A stretch of 64,000 nucleotides of DNA from Aurantimonas endophytica. Its GTDB lineage: Bacteria > Pseudomonadota > Alphaproteobacteria > Rhizobiales > Rhizobiaceae. The translations under genes were made by a program, and so were the position numbers. Shown here in pieces: positions 21,173 to 29,969 of the stretch; positions within the stretch are counted from its first letter, which is position 1, and every line of letters begins with the position of its first letter. The notes below the pieces were generated by a model. It saw only the letters and a list, made by a program, of their open reading frames with translations. It had not been told where the DNA came from and did no database searches. The stretch covers positions 496,001 through 560,000 of the forward strand of contig NZ_JACIEM010000004.1 of NCBI RefSeq assembly GCF_014196845.1, given 5' to 3'.

Positions 21173-21972
21173 TTCTCGTCCCCGGCACGCCAGGCGCCGA
21201 GCAGCTTCGGCAGGTCGCCGAACCATGCGACCGTTCCGAACACGGTGATGGCGACGGCGACGAACAGGATCGAGATGCTGGCCATGGTCGGCGTGTAGCC
21301 GTAACGCAGCGCGTTGAAGATCTTGATCGGCACCGTCTCCAGCGTGAAGCCGACGGTCATGTAGGCGACGATGTACTCGTTGAGCGACAGGACGAAGGCG
21401 AAGGCGAAGCCGGAGACGATGTAGGGAACGATCATCGGCAGGACGATGGTGGTCAGGACCGTCCGGTCGTCGGCGCCCATGGTGCGCGCCGCCTCGGTGA
21501 CCTCGCGGTCGATGGTGGAGAAGCCGAGCGAGATCGTGACCAGCGGCAGGCTGGTGAAGAAGATCGCATGGCTGATCACCACCGTGTACCAAGCGCCATA
21601 GGCGCCGACCGTCGCCCAGAGGCTGAGCGCGCCGAGGGCGGTGATCACCGGCGGCAGGACGAAGGGCGAGATGCCGAGCGTCTGGATGACGCGGCCGACC
21701 GCCGAGACCCGGCGCCACAGCGAATAGGCGATCGGCAAAGCGATCGCGACGGCGAGCGTCGCCGCGCCGAGCGCGATCAGCACCGAGACGGTCAGCGCGC
21801 CGCGCCAGCCGGGATCGGTGAAGATCTCGCCGTACCAGGCGAGCGAGAAGCCGACCGGCGGGAAGGTCAGGCTGCGCATCTCGTTGACCGAGACGCCGGC
21901 GATGACGATCAGCGGCGCGGCGAGGAACAGCGCGACGAGGGCGAAGAACAGCCGGGAGAGGGCGGTGCTCAT
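21169..21972 (-). CDS. ABC transporter permease, PotC-type
   Basis: A 267-residue inner-membrane permease with about six helices and the EAA loop VTEAARTMGADDRTVLTTIVLP, in the spermidine/putrescine permease II style. FVLSLNEYIVAYMTVGFTLETVP is the conserved 'S-x-[DN]-[ED]-x-I-x-[AT]' region of PotC. It overlaps the upstream permease (ATGA at 21969-21972) and the nitrilase downstream. Together with the PotA- and PotB-like genes and a PotD-like binding protein it forms a complete importer. Confidence 0.9.
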   Translation of the reverse strand: MSTALSRLFFALVALFLAAPLIVIAGVSVNEMRSLTFPPVGFSLAWYGEIFTDPGWRGALTVSVLIALGAATLAVAIALPIAYSLWRRVSAVGRVIQTLGISPFVLPPVITALGALSLWATVGAYGAWYTVVISHAIFFTSLPLVTISLGFSTIDREVTEAARTMGADDRTVLTTIVLPMIVPYIVSGFAFAFVLSLNEYIVAYMTVGFTLETVPIKIFNALRYGYTPTMASISILFVAVAITVFGTVAWFGDLPKLLGAWRAGDEK

Positions 21973-22817
21973 GCCGGTTGCCCTCGCCGCCCGAGCAGCG
22001 TCGTGAGCAGCACCAGCAGGAGGCTCGCGACGACGAGGAACACCGCCATCGCCGCCGCGAAGGGCATGTTGGACTGGTAGATCGCCTGGTCGGTGATCAG
22101 CACCGACAGCGTCCAGTGCTCCGGCCTACCGAGCAACTGCGGCAGCAGATAGGCGCCGAGCGCGAAGACGAAGACGATGATGAAGGTGGCGATCAGCGTG
22201 GTGCGCAGAGCCGGCAGCACCACCGTCAGGAAGGCGCGGATCGGCGAGGCGCCGAGCGTCTTCGCCGCTTCCGCCAGCGACGGATCGAGCCGCGAGAAGG
22301 ACGGGTAGAGCACCAGCACCGAATAGGGCAGCGCCTGGTAGACCATGCCGGCCAGGACCGCGCCGAAGCCGGGGGTCCAGGCGACCGGCGCATCCATCAG
22401 CCCGATCGTGACGAAGAGGTTGGAGATGCCGGCGGTGCGGCTGAGCAGCGTCGACCAGGCGAAGCCGATGATCACCTCCGACAGTGACAGGACGGCGAGC
22501 AGCGCGACCAGCCACGGCACCTGCGCGCGGCGCCTGAGCCGGGTCAGGAGATAGGTGAAGGGCGCACCGACGGTGACGCAGATCGCCGCGACGAGCGCCG
22601 ACAGGCCGAGCGAGAACAGCAGGATTTTGCCGAAGAACAGGCTGAGGAAGCGGGCGTAGTTGGCGGTGGTGACGATCGGCTCGTAGAAGCCGCCCTGGAC
22701 GCGCTGGAACAGCGAGACGGCGATCATCAGCCCGAAGGGCACGACGAAAAACGCCAGCAGCATCAGCGCCGGAAACACCAGGGCCAGCCGCGAATTGTCC
22801 CGCGCGGCGCGGCTCAC
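21969..22817 (-). CDS. ABC transporter permease, PotB-type
   Basis: A 282-residue permease beginning with a basic cytoplasmic N-terminus (MSRAARDNSRL) followed by six predicted helices. The EAA loop is LAEAAKTLGASPIRAFLTVVLP. It resembles spermidine/putrescine permease I. Start and stop both overlap neighbours by four bases, showing tight translational coupling within the operon. Confidence 0.9.
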   Translation of the reverse strand: MSRAARDNSRLALVFPALMLLAFFVVPFGLMIAVSLFQRVQGGFYEPIVTTANYARFLSLFFGKILLFSLGLSALVAAICVTVGAPFTYLLTRLRRRAQVPWLVALLAVLSLSEVIIGFAWSTLLSRTAGISNLFVTIGLMDAPVAWTPGFGAVLAGMVYQALPYSVLVLYPSFSRLDPSLAEAAKTLGASPIRAFLTVVLPALRTTLIATFIIVFVFALGAYLLPQLLGRPEHWTLSVLITDQAIYQSNMPFAAAMAVFLVVASLLLVLLTTLLGRRGQPA

Positions 22818-23857
22818 GCGCGACTCCCGGCCGGGAAAACGACGATCGCCGCGGGGTCGAGGCCGAGCGAGACTTTATCGCCGACCGCAAGGTCGTTCCT
22901 GCCGGCGGGGCGCATCGCGATCATCCGGCCGGCGGCGGTGGCAAGATAGACCTCGACGCTGGCACCCATGTCGCGAACGAACTCCACCGTCGCGGCGATG
23001 GGCGCTTCGCCCTCCGGTTCGATCGAGACGTTCTCGGGCCGCACCGATATTTCCGCGCTGCCCTGGCCGGCGGGCAGTGCGAGGCCCGGAATCAAGGCGC
23101 CGGCCACCGCCGCGGCGCCGCCAGCGGAATCTGCCTTGAGCAGGTTGGTCTGGCCGAGGAAGTCGGCGACGAAAGCGTTGGCCGGCCGGCGGTAGATGTC
23201 GATCGGCCGATCCATCTGCTGGATCTTTCCGCCCTGCATCACGACGATCGTGTCGGCCATGGTCATCGCCTCCCGCTGGTCATGGGTGACGACGATGGTG
23301 GTGATGCCGAGCCGCTCCTGCAGCTGCCGAAGTTCCACCTGCATCGCCTCGCGGAGCTTGGCGTCCAGCGCCGACAGCGGCTCGTCGAGCAGGAACAGCC
23401 TGGGCGAGACGGCAAGAGCCCGCGCGATGGCAACGCGCTGACGCTGGCCGCCGGAGAGCTGCGCGACCGGGCGATCCGCCACGCCGGGCAGGCGCACGAG
23501 GTCGAGCAGCTCGGAAACGCGGGCTTCGCGCTCGGCCTTGCTTTGGCCGCGGATCTTCAGCGGATAGGCGATGTTGTCGCCGACCGACAGATGCGGAAAC
23601 AGCGCCAGCGACTGGAACACCATGCCGAAATCGCGTCTGTGCACCGGCCGGTCGCCGAGCGACGCGCCCTCGAAGCGGATGTCGCCGCTGGTGGGGGTCT
23701 CCAGCCCGGCTATCATCCGCATCAGCGTGGTCTTGCCGCAGCCAGAGGGGCCGAGCAGGCAGACGAAGGAGCCGGGCGGCACAGACAGCACCGCGTCGTC
23801 CACCGCGGCGACCTTGCCGTAGCGCTTGGTGACGTTGACGAGTTCGAGCCCGCTCAT
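22814..23857 (-). CDS. ABC transporter ATPase, PotA-type
   Basis: A 347-residue ATPase: Walker A GPSGCGKTT, Q-loop VFQSLALFPHLSV, signature [15 protein letters not shown], Walker B LFLLDEPLSALD, and H-loop VVTHDQREAMTMAD. A TOBE domain covers about residues 265-347, as in PotA/FbpC. The ATG at 23857 begins MSGLELVNVTKRYGKVAAVD, matching homologues, although the frame is open upstream. Seventy-one bases separate it from the binding-protein stop, typical for a post-gene processing gap. It energises import of the substrate bound by the PotD-like protein. Confidence 0.93.
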   Translation of the reverse strand: MSGLELVNVTKRYGKVAAVDDAVLSVPPGSFVCLLGPSGCGKTTLMRMIAGLETPTSGDIRFEGASLGDRPVHRRDFGMVFQSLALFPHLSVGDNIAYPLKIRGQSKAEREARVSELLDLVRLPGVADRPVAQLSGGQRQRVAIARALAVSPRLFLLDEPLSALDAKLREAMQVELRQLQERLGITTIVVTHDQREAMTMADTIVVMQGGKIQQMDRPIDIYRRPANAFVADFLGQTNLLKADSAGGAAAVAGALIPGLALPAGQGSAEISVRPENVSIEPEGEAPIAATVEFVRDMGASVEVYLATAAGRMIAMRPAGRNDLAVGDKVSLGLDPAAIVVFPAGSRA

Positions 23858-23928
23858 GCGTTGGACTGTCCTTGCAATGGGTTCCGGCGGCAGCGTGGCC
23901 GCCGCCGGATTGATGGTTGGAAAGGCGA

Positions 23929-25017
23929 TCAGCCGACGATCAGCTCGGTCCATTTCTGGTTCAGCCAGTCGGCCTTGTCGACATAGAGGTCGTAGCGCGG
24001 GACGATCGGCGGGATCTCCGACGATACGGCGGCGAACTCCTCGTCGGTCAGGTCGAGCAGCTCGCGCTTGATCACCGGCGCGGTACCGACATTGCGGGCG
24101 AGGACCGCCTGGATCTCCGGCTGCGTCATGTAGTCGATGAAGACCAGCGACTCCTCGAGCTTCTCGGACGCCTTGGAGACGGCCCAGCAGCCGGAATCGG
24201 AGATGCCGCCTTCCTTCGGGAAGGTCGAGCGGACCGGGAAGCCGTCGGCTGCCGCAAGGCCCGTCACGTCGTGGTAGTACTGGCCCATCGGGATCTCACC
24301 GGACTTCAGCGCCTGCTCGAACTGCGCCTCGTCGCGGTACCAGAGCTGCACGTTCGGCTTCAGCTCGGCGAGCTTGTCCATCACCTGCAGGATGCCTTCC
24401 TCGGTCGACAATATGTCGGTGCCGCCGAAGAAAGTGGTGGCCGTCACTTCCATGAGGAACGAGTTGGAGACGAGGGCGAGCAGGCCGAGCTTGCCCTCGT
24501 TGGCCGGATCCCAGAGGGCGGCCCAGCTTTCCGGCGCCTCGGGGTAGGTGTCGGTGTTGGTGACGAGGTTGATGTACCAGGCCACCGCGCCGATGCCCGC
24601 GACGCCACCATCGGGATACTTGACGGTGAAGGGCGGCAGCACGTCGTCGGCGCGGGTGATCTTCGAGACGTCGAGCGGCGCCCACAGCTCGGTGGCGAGA
24701 CCCTTGCGCATCGAAACCTGCGACATCATCGACACGTCCGCCGGCGCCATGCCGGCCCGCGCCGCCTGCTCGAGCTGGACGAGCCAGGCTTCGCCGGTCG
24801 GCTCGGCGACGCTTTCCACCGCGATGCCGGTCGCCTTGGTGAACTCGGGGAAGATGCTCTTGTCGAAGGAGTCTTTGAAATAGCCGCCATAGACGCCGAT
24901 CTTCAGCGATCTGTCCTGGGCGCGCAGGATGGAGGGCATCGCCAGGCTGGCGCCGGCGGCGGTGGCGCCGGCGAGCAGCACGCGGCGGTTGAGACTGAAG
25001 GGCGGTCGCGTCGTCAT
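23929..25017 (-). CDS. PotD-like periplasmic substrate-binding protein with Tat-type signal
   Basis: A 362-residue extracellular solute-binding protein (family 1). The N-terminus has a twin-arginine motif, SLNRRVLLAGATAAGASLAM, and a likely cleavage after LRAQ near residue 34. LKIGVYGGYFKDSFDKSIFP and FTKATGIAVE are typical of the polyamine/Fe/thiamine binding-protein cluster. It lies 39 bp after the ureohydrolase gene and 71 bp before the ATPase. The ligand is likely the guanidino or amine compound degraded by the co-transcribed enzymes; this is inferred from context. Confidence 0.9.
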   Translation of the reverse strand: MTTRPPFSLNRRVLLAGATAAGASLAMPSILRAQDRSLKIGVYGGYFKDSFDKSIFPEFTKATGIAVESVAEPTGEAWLVQLEQAARAGMAPADVSMMSQVSMRKGLATELWAPLDVSKITRADDVLPPFTVKYPDGGVAGIGAVAWYINLVTNTDTYPEAPESWAALWDPANEGKLGLLALVSNSFLMEVTATTFFGGTDILSTEEGILQVMDKLAELKPNVQLWYRDEAQFEQALKSGEIPMGQYYHDVTGLAAADGFPVRSTFPKEGGISDSGCWAVSKASEKLEESLVFIDYMTQPEIQAVLARNVGTAPVIKRELLDLTDEEFAAVSSEIPPIVPRYDLYVDKADWLNQKWTELIVG

Positions 25018-25056
25018 GGGGGCGTGTCTCCGTTTCGAGGGGTGGAATGGGTGCGG

Positions 25057-26100
25057 CTATTGCCGGCCCGGCGTGAAGGGAACGAGGCTCAGTAGTTCGA
25101 ACAGCATCTGCGCGCCGGCATGGGCGGTGTTGGTCGTCGCGTCGTATTGCGGCGCGACCTCGACGACGTCGCCGCCGACCATGGCGATACCGGCAAGGCC
25201 GCGCAGGATCGCCAGCGCCTCGCGCGTCGTCAGCCCGCCGACCTCCGGCGTCCCGGTTCCGGGCGCAAACGCTGGGTCTAGGCTGTCGATGTCGTAGGAG
25301 ACGTAGACCGGGCCGTCGCCGACCACCGCGCGTGCCCTGGCGACGACGGTGTCGATGCCGAGCCCGGCGATGTCCTCGGCGTGGATCACCGTCATGCCGG
25401 TCTCGTAGGAGAATTCCCATAGATATTCCGACGAGCCGCGAATGCCGATCTGGATCGTGCGCTCGGGATCGAGGACGCCGTCGAGCACCGCTTGCCGGAA
25501 CGGGCCGCCATGGTGGAACTTGCAGCCGTCGAACGGACCCGACGTGTCGCAATGCGCGTCGATATGGATCATCCCGACCGGCCGCTCGGCGCCCAATGCC
25601 CGCAGGATCGGCAGGGTGATCGAGTGGTCGCCGCCGACGAAGAGCGGCAATACGCCGGCGCCGACGATGGCGGCGGCGGTCCGCTGGATGTCCTCGTGCG
25701 AGGTCGCCAGATCGAAGCGGCTGCGGAACGGCACGTCGCCGATATCGGCGACATTGAGCTCCTTCACCGGCATGGTCTTGAGCTGGTGGTTGTAGGGCCC
25801 GACCCTCTCCATGGTGCGGATCGCGCGCGGGCCGAAACGGCTACCGTTGCGGTTGGTGACGCCGAGATCCATCGGGACGCCGATCAGCGCGACGTCGAGC
25901 CCGGCAAGGTCCGGCGCCGACCAGTCGACGGCGCGGTAGGGCGTGTCGAGAAGCGTCGGCAGGCCGGCATAAGGCGCGACGCGCGTGCCCTTCGGGTCGA
26001 ACAGCCGGTCCGCGACGGCGGCAAAGCCCGCATCGTAGATGCGCCGCTCGTTGTCGCCGGCGAAGCGCTCGCGCAACGCCGCCAGTTTTTCCTTATCCAT
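25057..26100 (-). CDS. Agmatinase-like ureohydrolase
   Basis: A 347-residue dimanganese ureohydrolase of the arginase/agmatinase family, releasing urea from a guanidino substrate. All six metal ligands are visible: His159 in GGDHS, Asp181/His183/Asp185 in HIDAHCDT, and Asp270/Asp272 in SYDIDSLDP. CKFHHGGPFRQAV, the substrate-side loop, resembles the agmatinase, guanidinobutyrase and guanidinopropionase group more than arginase. The start codon at 26100 overlaps the end of the aminotransferase gene by eight bases. Enzymes of this group labelled 'agmatinase' often prefer other guanidino acids, so the substrate remains open. Confidence 0.9.
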   Translation of the reverse strand: MDKEKLAALRERFAGDNERRIYDAGFAAVADRLFDPKGTRVAPYAGLPTLLDTPYRAVDWSAPDLAGLDVALIGVPMDLGVTNRNGSRFGPRAIRTMERVGPYNHQLKTMPVKELNVADIGDVPFRSRFDLATSHEDIQRTAAAIVGAGVLPLFVGGDHSITLPILRALGAERPVGMIHIDAHCDTSGPFDGCKFHHGGPFRQAVLDGVLDPERTIQIGIRGSSEYLWEFSYETGMTVIHAEDIAGLGIDTVVARARAVVGDGPVYVSYDIDSLDPAFAPGTGTPEVGGLTTREALAILRGLAGIAMVGGDVVEVAPQYDATTNTAHAGAQMLFELLSLVPFTPGRQ

Positions 26101-27295
26101 CGATCGTCTCTCTTGTGTCAGCACCGAGGCCGATGGCCAGGCGACGCGCGATCTCCTGGACGCGCTCCGCCGCGACATTGGCGAAGGCAATCCGCAGATA
26201 GGCGTCCTGGCCGGGGCCGAAGAAGCTGCCGGGCAGCACCAGTATGCCGAGCTCGCGCACCAGCGCTGCGGCGATGTCTTCCGCCGGAACGCCCGCATAG
26301 GGGTGGCGGACATAAGCGAAATAGGCGCCGATCTGCACGATCTCCCAGCCGTCGATGGCTGCGATCGCTGCGGCAAACGCCTCGCCACGGGCAGCGATCG
26401 CCGCGGCGCTCTCGCGTCGCCAGTCGGCCATCGCAGGGATCGCCCAGACGAGCGCCGCCTGGCCCGGCCGCGGCGGGCAGATCTGGATGCAGTCGATGGC
26501 CTTCTGCATCGATGCCAGGAAGGCCTCGCCGGCGATGATCGCGCCGAGCCGGTGGCCCGGAATCGCGTAGGCCTTGGAGAAGCTGTAGAGGCTGACGAGA
26601 TGATCGGCGGCTTCCGGCCGCGAGAACAGATCGTGCGTCGCGCCCGAACCCGGCGGCAGGAAGTCCCGATAGGTCTCGTCGAGGATCAGATAGAGGCCGC
26701 GCTCGACGCAGATGTCGAAGATCTCCGTGAGCAATTCCGGCGGATAGATCGCCCCGGTCGGATTGTTCGGGCTGACCAGCAGGACCGCCCGGCACTTCTC
26801 GTCGAGCACGGCGCGCAGTCCGTCGGCCGTCGGCAGGAAGCCATCGGCTTCCGTCGCAGGCAGCAGCCGCGGCTCGATGCCGGTCATGGCGAGCGACATC
26901 TGGTGATTGAAATACCACGGCACCGGCAGGACGACGGCGTCGCCCGCCGTGGCGACGCCCAGCATGGCGGCGAAGAAGGCCTGGTTGCAGCCGGCGGTGA
27001 TGGCGACGCGGCCCGGACCGATATCGACGCCGTAGAACTCGGATACCTGCTGGGCGTAGACCTCGCGCAACGCCGGGTCACCGAGGATCGGGCCGTACCG
27101 TGCCGCGTCCGCCGAGGCGGCTGCCGCGCCGAGGCGCTCGGCCAGTGGCGGGGGCGGGGCATGGTCCGGCACCGCCTGGCTGCAGTCGATCAGCGGCCCG
27201 TGGCGGCCGTCATAGGAATCCCGCCAACCGAACGCGCGGGCGATCGGTGCCGGCTCGACGGCGGCGAGTCGCGGATTGGGTGTCGGATTCGGCAT
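26093..27295 (-). CDS. Class I/II PLP-dependent aminotransferase
   Basis: A 400-residue fold-type I aminotransferase. SPNNPTG, the DETYRDF segment with PLP-ring Asp and Tyr, the Schiff-base Lys in SFSKAYAIPGHRLG and the carboxylate-binding Arg near LRIAFANV are all present. The ATG at 27295 has GGAGG 10 bases upstream and gives the N-terminus MPNPTPNPRLAAVEPAPIAR. It is the first gene of the ureohydrolase/ABC operon and diverges from a LysR regulator across 144 bp. It may remove the amino group of the imported compound or of the product left after urea release. Confidence 0.9.
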   Translation of the reverse strand: MPNPTPNPRLAAVEPAPIARAFGWRDSYDGRHGPLIDCSQAVPDHAPPPPLAERLGAAAASADAARYGPILGDPALREVYAQQVSEFYGVDIGPGRVAITAGCNQAFFAAMLGVATAGDAVVLPVPWYFNHQMSLAMTGIEPRLLPATEADGFLPTADGLRAVLDEKCRAVLLVSPNNPTGAIYPPELLTEIFDICVERGLYLILDETYRDFLPPGSGATHDLFSRPEAADHLVSLYSFSKAYAIPGHRLGAIIAGEAFLASMQKAIDCIQICPPRPGQAALVWAIPAMADWRRESAAAIAARGEAFAAAIAAIDGWEIVQIGAYFAYVRHPYAGVPAEDIAAALVRELGILVLPGSFFGPGQDAYLRIAFANVAAERVQEIARRLAIGLGADTRETIDG

Positions 27296-27334
27296 TTGTG
27301 GGCGCCTCCGGGCGTTGGAAGTGGTGCCCTCATG

Positions 27335-27382
27335 ATGGTCAACCATAACACCTGCCCGGAAGCTAGGCATCTGGACGTCCAG
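27335..27382. promoter_or_regulatory. Candidate LysR operator region with two palindromes
   Basis: The 144-bp spacer between the divergent aminotransferase and lysR genes holds ATGGT-CA-ACCAT (27335-27346) and the perfect palindrome CTGGACGTCCAG (27371-27382). LysR proteins usually bind dyads in such divergent spacers. Which of the two is the recognition site cannot be decided by eye. Confidence 0.4.
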
Positions 27383-27439
27383 TTGAATAACCGCCTATCA
27401 ATCCGAACCTTGACGATCCTCAATGCGAAGGGCGCCCTC

Positions 27440-28357
27440 ATGCGAGTTTCTGGAAGTGATCTGCGCCTCCTGCAGGTGTTCGACGCGGTGGTACGAAACG
27501 GCGGCTTCGCGGCCGCGGAGCCGGAACTCAATGTCGGATCATCGACGATCAGCAACCACATGGCGGCGCTGGAGCAACGCCTCGGCTTCACGCTCTGCCA
27601 TCGCGGCCGAGGCGGCTTTCGCCTGACGGAGCGGGGCCAGGCGGTCTGGGACGCCTCGCGCCAGCTCGACAAGGCGCTGCAGGATTTCACCGCCGACGTC
27701 GCCGCCGTGCGCGGCGAGCTGCGCGGGGAATTGCGGATCGGCGTCCTTGACGCGATCTGGACCGATCCCGCCAACCGCCTTGCCGACGTCATCGCCGAGT
27801 TCGGCCGCGTCGCGCCGCAGGTGCGGCTGGTGCTCGGCCAGGAACGGCCGCAGGACATGCAGCAGAAGGTCGCCGACGGGCTCTACCACTGCGCCATCGG
27901 CAGCCATCGCGACCGGGTCGAGGGCATCGAATACGACGCGCTCTACGAGGAACGCCACAGCCTCTATTGCGGACGGATGCATCCCGATTTCGACACGCCC
28001 GACGATGCGCTGACGGACGCGAGGCTCGCCGCGCTGCCCTTCGTCCATCGCGGCTACTGGCGCGAGGAGGATTCGCTGCGCTCGGTCGACTGGCGGATCG
28101 AGGCGACGGTCTACCAGATCGAGCCGCAGATGATCCTGATCCGCTCCGGCCGCTTCATCGGCCTCCTGCCGGATCACTATGCACGCGCGGCCGTGGCGGC
28201 GGGTGAACTCAGGGCGATCCGGCCGGACGAGATCGGCTATGTCTGCACCTTCGAGCTGTTCTCTCCCAGCGGCCGACGTACCTCCGACATCACGGCGGCC
28301 TTCGTCGAGACGGTCCGGCGCGTCTGGCGGGAGGAGACGGTGGCCGTAGCGGCTTAG
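27440..28357 (+). CDS. LysR-family transcriptional regulator
   Basis: A 305-residue LysR protein. The N-terminal winged helix-turn-helix is LRLLQVFDAVVRNGGFAAAE, then NVGSSTISNHMAALEQRLGF (residues about 6-56). The C-terminal periplasmic-binding-like sensor begins at GELRIGVLDA. It diverges from the aminotransferase/ureohydrolase/ABC operon, the classical position for its activator. The sensor segment YHCAIGSHRDRVEGIEYDAL is consistent with small-molecule sensing. The frame is open well upstream; I chose the ATG at 27440 because it starts directly before the conserved DLRLLQVF helix. Confidence 0.9.
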   Translation: MRVSGSDLRLLQVFDAVVRNGGFAAAEPELNVGSSTISNHMAALEQRLGFTLCHRGRGGFRLTERGQAVWDASRQLDKALQDFTADVAAVRGELRGELRIGVLDAIWTDPANRLADVIAEFGRVAPQVRLVLGQERPQDMQQKVADGLYHCAIGSHRDRVEGIEYDALYEERHSLYCGRMHPDFDTPDDALTDARLAALPFVHRGYWREEDSLRSVDWRIEATVYQIEPQMILIRSGRFIGLLPDHYARAAVAAGELRAIRPDEIGYVCTFELFSPSGRRTSDITAAFVETVRRVWREETVAVAA

Positions 28358-28369
28358 AACCGCCGTCCC

Positions 28370-29704
28370 TCAGATCGCCCGGCTGAACGAGGTCTCGCCG
28401 GCGCTGCGCGCCTCGTCGAACAAGGCGGCGATGAGCCGGACGAAGGGGCGGCCCTTCGCGGTCATGCGAAGCGTGCTGCCGGACAGGGTGGCGAGGCCGG
28501 CCGCCTCGTATGGCTGCAGCCGGGCGGCGATGTCGCCATAACGGCCGATGCCACCGACATCGTCGAGATCGACGCGGAAATCGCACATCAGCCGCTCGAT
28601 GATGATCGCCCGCTGGCGCGTTGCCGGGCCGACGGCGATGCCGCGGGCGGTCGGCAGGACGCCCTCGGCGATGCAGCGACGATAGTCGCCGACCGGCGCC
28701 GTCGTCTGGACGAAGCCGTCCGGCAGCTGCGACACCGCCGAGGCGCCGAAGCCGATCAGGGTGCGACGATCGTCGTCGGTATAGCCCTGGAAGTTGCGGC
28801 GCAGGCGTCGCTGCCGGGCGGCGACGGCGAGCTTGTCGCAGAGCCGCGCATAGTGATCGAGGCCGATCGCCTGGTAGCCGCGACCGCTGAACACCTCGGC
28901 GACGGCCGCCGCCTGGCGGAAGCGTTCGAGCGTGCCCGGCAGGGCGGCCTCGTCGATCAGGCGCTGGTTGGCCTTGCGCTGCGGCAGGTGCGCATAGCCG
29001 AAGCAGGCGACGCGGTCGGGTCCGAGCGCCGCGATCTGGCGGCAGGTTGCCCGCACCGATACTTCCGTCTGATGCGGCAGGCCATAGATCAGGTCGATGT
29101 TGAGCCCTTCGATCCCCGCGGCGCGCAGATGGCCGACGGCGGCGGCGACGACGGCTTCCGGCTGGACCCGGCCGATGGCGAGCTGGACGCGGGGATCGAG
29201 ATCCTGCACGCCGAGGCTGACGCGGGTGACGCCAAGGTCGGCGAGCCGCCGTGCCAATGCCGCGTCGACGAAGCGCGGGTCGAGCTCGATCGCGTGCTCT
29301 TCGATGGCGCTGAGGTCGAACGCCTCCTCCAGCACGGCCATGACCGCGGCAATGCCGTCGCCCCCGAGGATCGACGGCGTGCCGCCACCCCAGGCGATGC
29401 GGGCGGCCTTGAGCCGTCCGGGCAGGTGCCCCGCGACCAGCCGGATCTCGGCTTCCAGGCTCTCCCGGTAGGCGGCGACCACGCCCTCCTTGTGCGTCGC
29501 CTTGGTGTGGCAGCCGCAATAATGGCAGAGGTCGCGGCAATAGGGGACGTGGAGATAGAGCGACACGCTCTCGTCCGGATCGACCCGGCCCAGCCAGGCG
29601 GCGTGCTGCTCGGCGCCCACCGCCGGGGTGAACTCCGCGGCGGTCGGATAGGACGTGTATCGCGGCACCGACTGCAGCGCGAAGGGTGTCAGTTGCGCAT
29701 CCAT
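28370..29704 (-). CDS. hemN: Oxygen-independent coproporphyrinogen III oxidase
   Basis: A 444-residue radical SAM enzyme that decarboxylates coproporphyrinogen III to protoporphyrinogen IX without oxygen in heme synthesis. VPRYTSYPTA is the HemN N-terminal signature. YLHVPYCRDLCHYCGCHTKA carries the CxxxCxxC cluster ligands plus the extra Cys typical of HemN. IAWGGGTPSIL and the C-terminal HemN domain (IIERLMCDFRVDL) are present, separating it from HemW. An FNR-like site upstream of the preceding small gene suggests induction at low oxygen. The gene converges with lysR, with 12 bases between the stops. Confidence 0.95.
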   Translation of the reverse strand: MDAQLTPFALQSVPRYTSYPTAAEFTPAVGAEQHAAWLGRVDPDESVSLYLHVPYCRDLCHYCGCHTKATHKEGVVAAYRESLEAEIRLVAGHLPGRLKAARIAWGGGTPSILGGDGIAAVMAVLEEAFDLSAIEEHAIELDPRFVDAALARRLADLGVTRVSLGVQDLDPRVQLAIGRVQPEAVVAAAVGHLRAAGIEGLNIDLIYGLPHQTEVSVRATCRQIAALGPDRVACFGYAHLPQRKANQRLIDEAALPGTLERFRQAAAVAEVFSGRGYQAIGLDHYARLCDKLAVAARQRRLRRNFQGYTDDDRRTLIGFGASAVSQLPDGFVQTTAPVGDYRRCIAEGVLPTARGIAVGPATRQRAIIIERLMCDFRVDLDDVGGIGRYGDIAARLQPYEAAGLATLSGSTLRMTAKGRPFVRLIAALFDEARSAGETSFSRAI

Positions 29705-29707
29705 GGT

Positions 29708-29842
29708 TCAGCGTCCCCGCGAGGGATGCCGGTGAGGGATCGGCACGAGCCGGGGCCGCCGCCGCACGATCGCCATGGCCATCGCGGCGAGGGCCAGGGT
29801 GCCGAGCAGCGCCAGGGCAGCGAGGGGAAGCAGAGTGACCAT
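29708..29842 (-). CDS. Small single-span membrane protein upstream of hemN
   Basis: A 44-residue frame, MVTLLPLAALALLGTLALAA followed by a basic tail (RRRPRLVPIPHRHPSRGR). The first 25 residues form one hydrophobic helix. GGAGGACG precedes the ATG by about eight bases, and the stop lies three bases before the hemN ATG, so it would be co-translated with hemN. An upstream extension to 29938 is open but would run through the FNR-like site. I know no family for it; it may be a membrane peptide or a leader that tunes hemN translation. Confidence 0.5.
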   Translation of the reverse strand: MVTLLPLAALALLGTLALAAMAMAIVRRRPRLVPIPHRHPSRGR

Positions 29843-29924
29843 GCGGTACGTCCTCCGTGACCGTGCGGCCGGCTCCGGCCGGGCGCGACGTGGAGGGAGC
29901 ATGAAGGAGCAGCCGGGACGTTCC

Positions 29925-29938
29925 TTGATCTCGGTCAA
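29925..29938 (-). promoter_or_regulatory. FNR/FnrL-like box upstream of hemN
   Basis: TTGATCTCGGTCAA matches the FNR consensus TTGAT-N4-ATCAA at nine of ten positions. It sits inside a longer dyad, CCTTGAT with ATCAAGG (29923-29944). It is 83 bp upstream of the small-protein ATG and about 220 bp upstream of hemN. hemN genes of alphaproteobacteria are classical FnrL targets. Confidence 0.65.
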
Positions 29939-29969
29939 TCAAGGTTGCTCGCCGGGTCATTGCCTGTCG

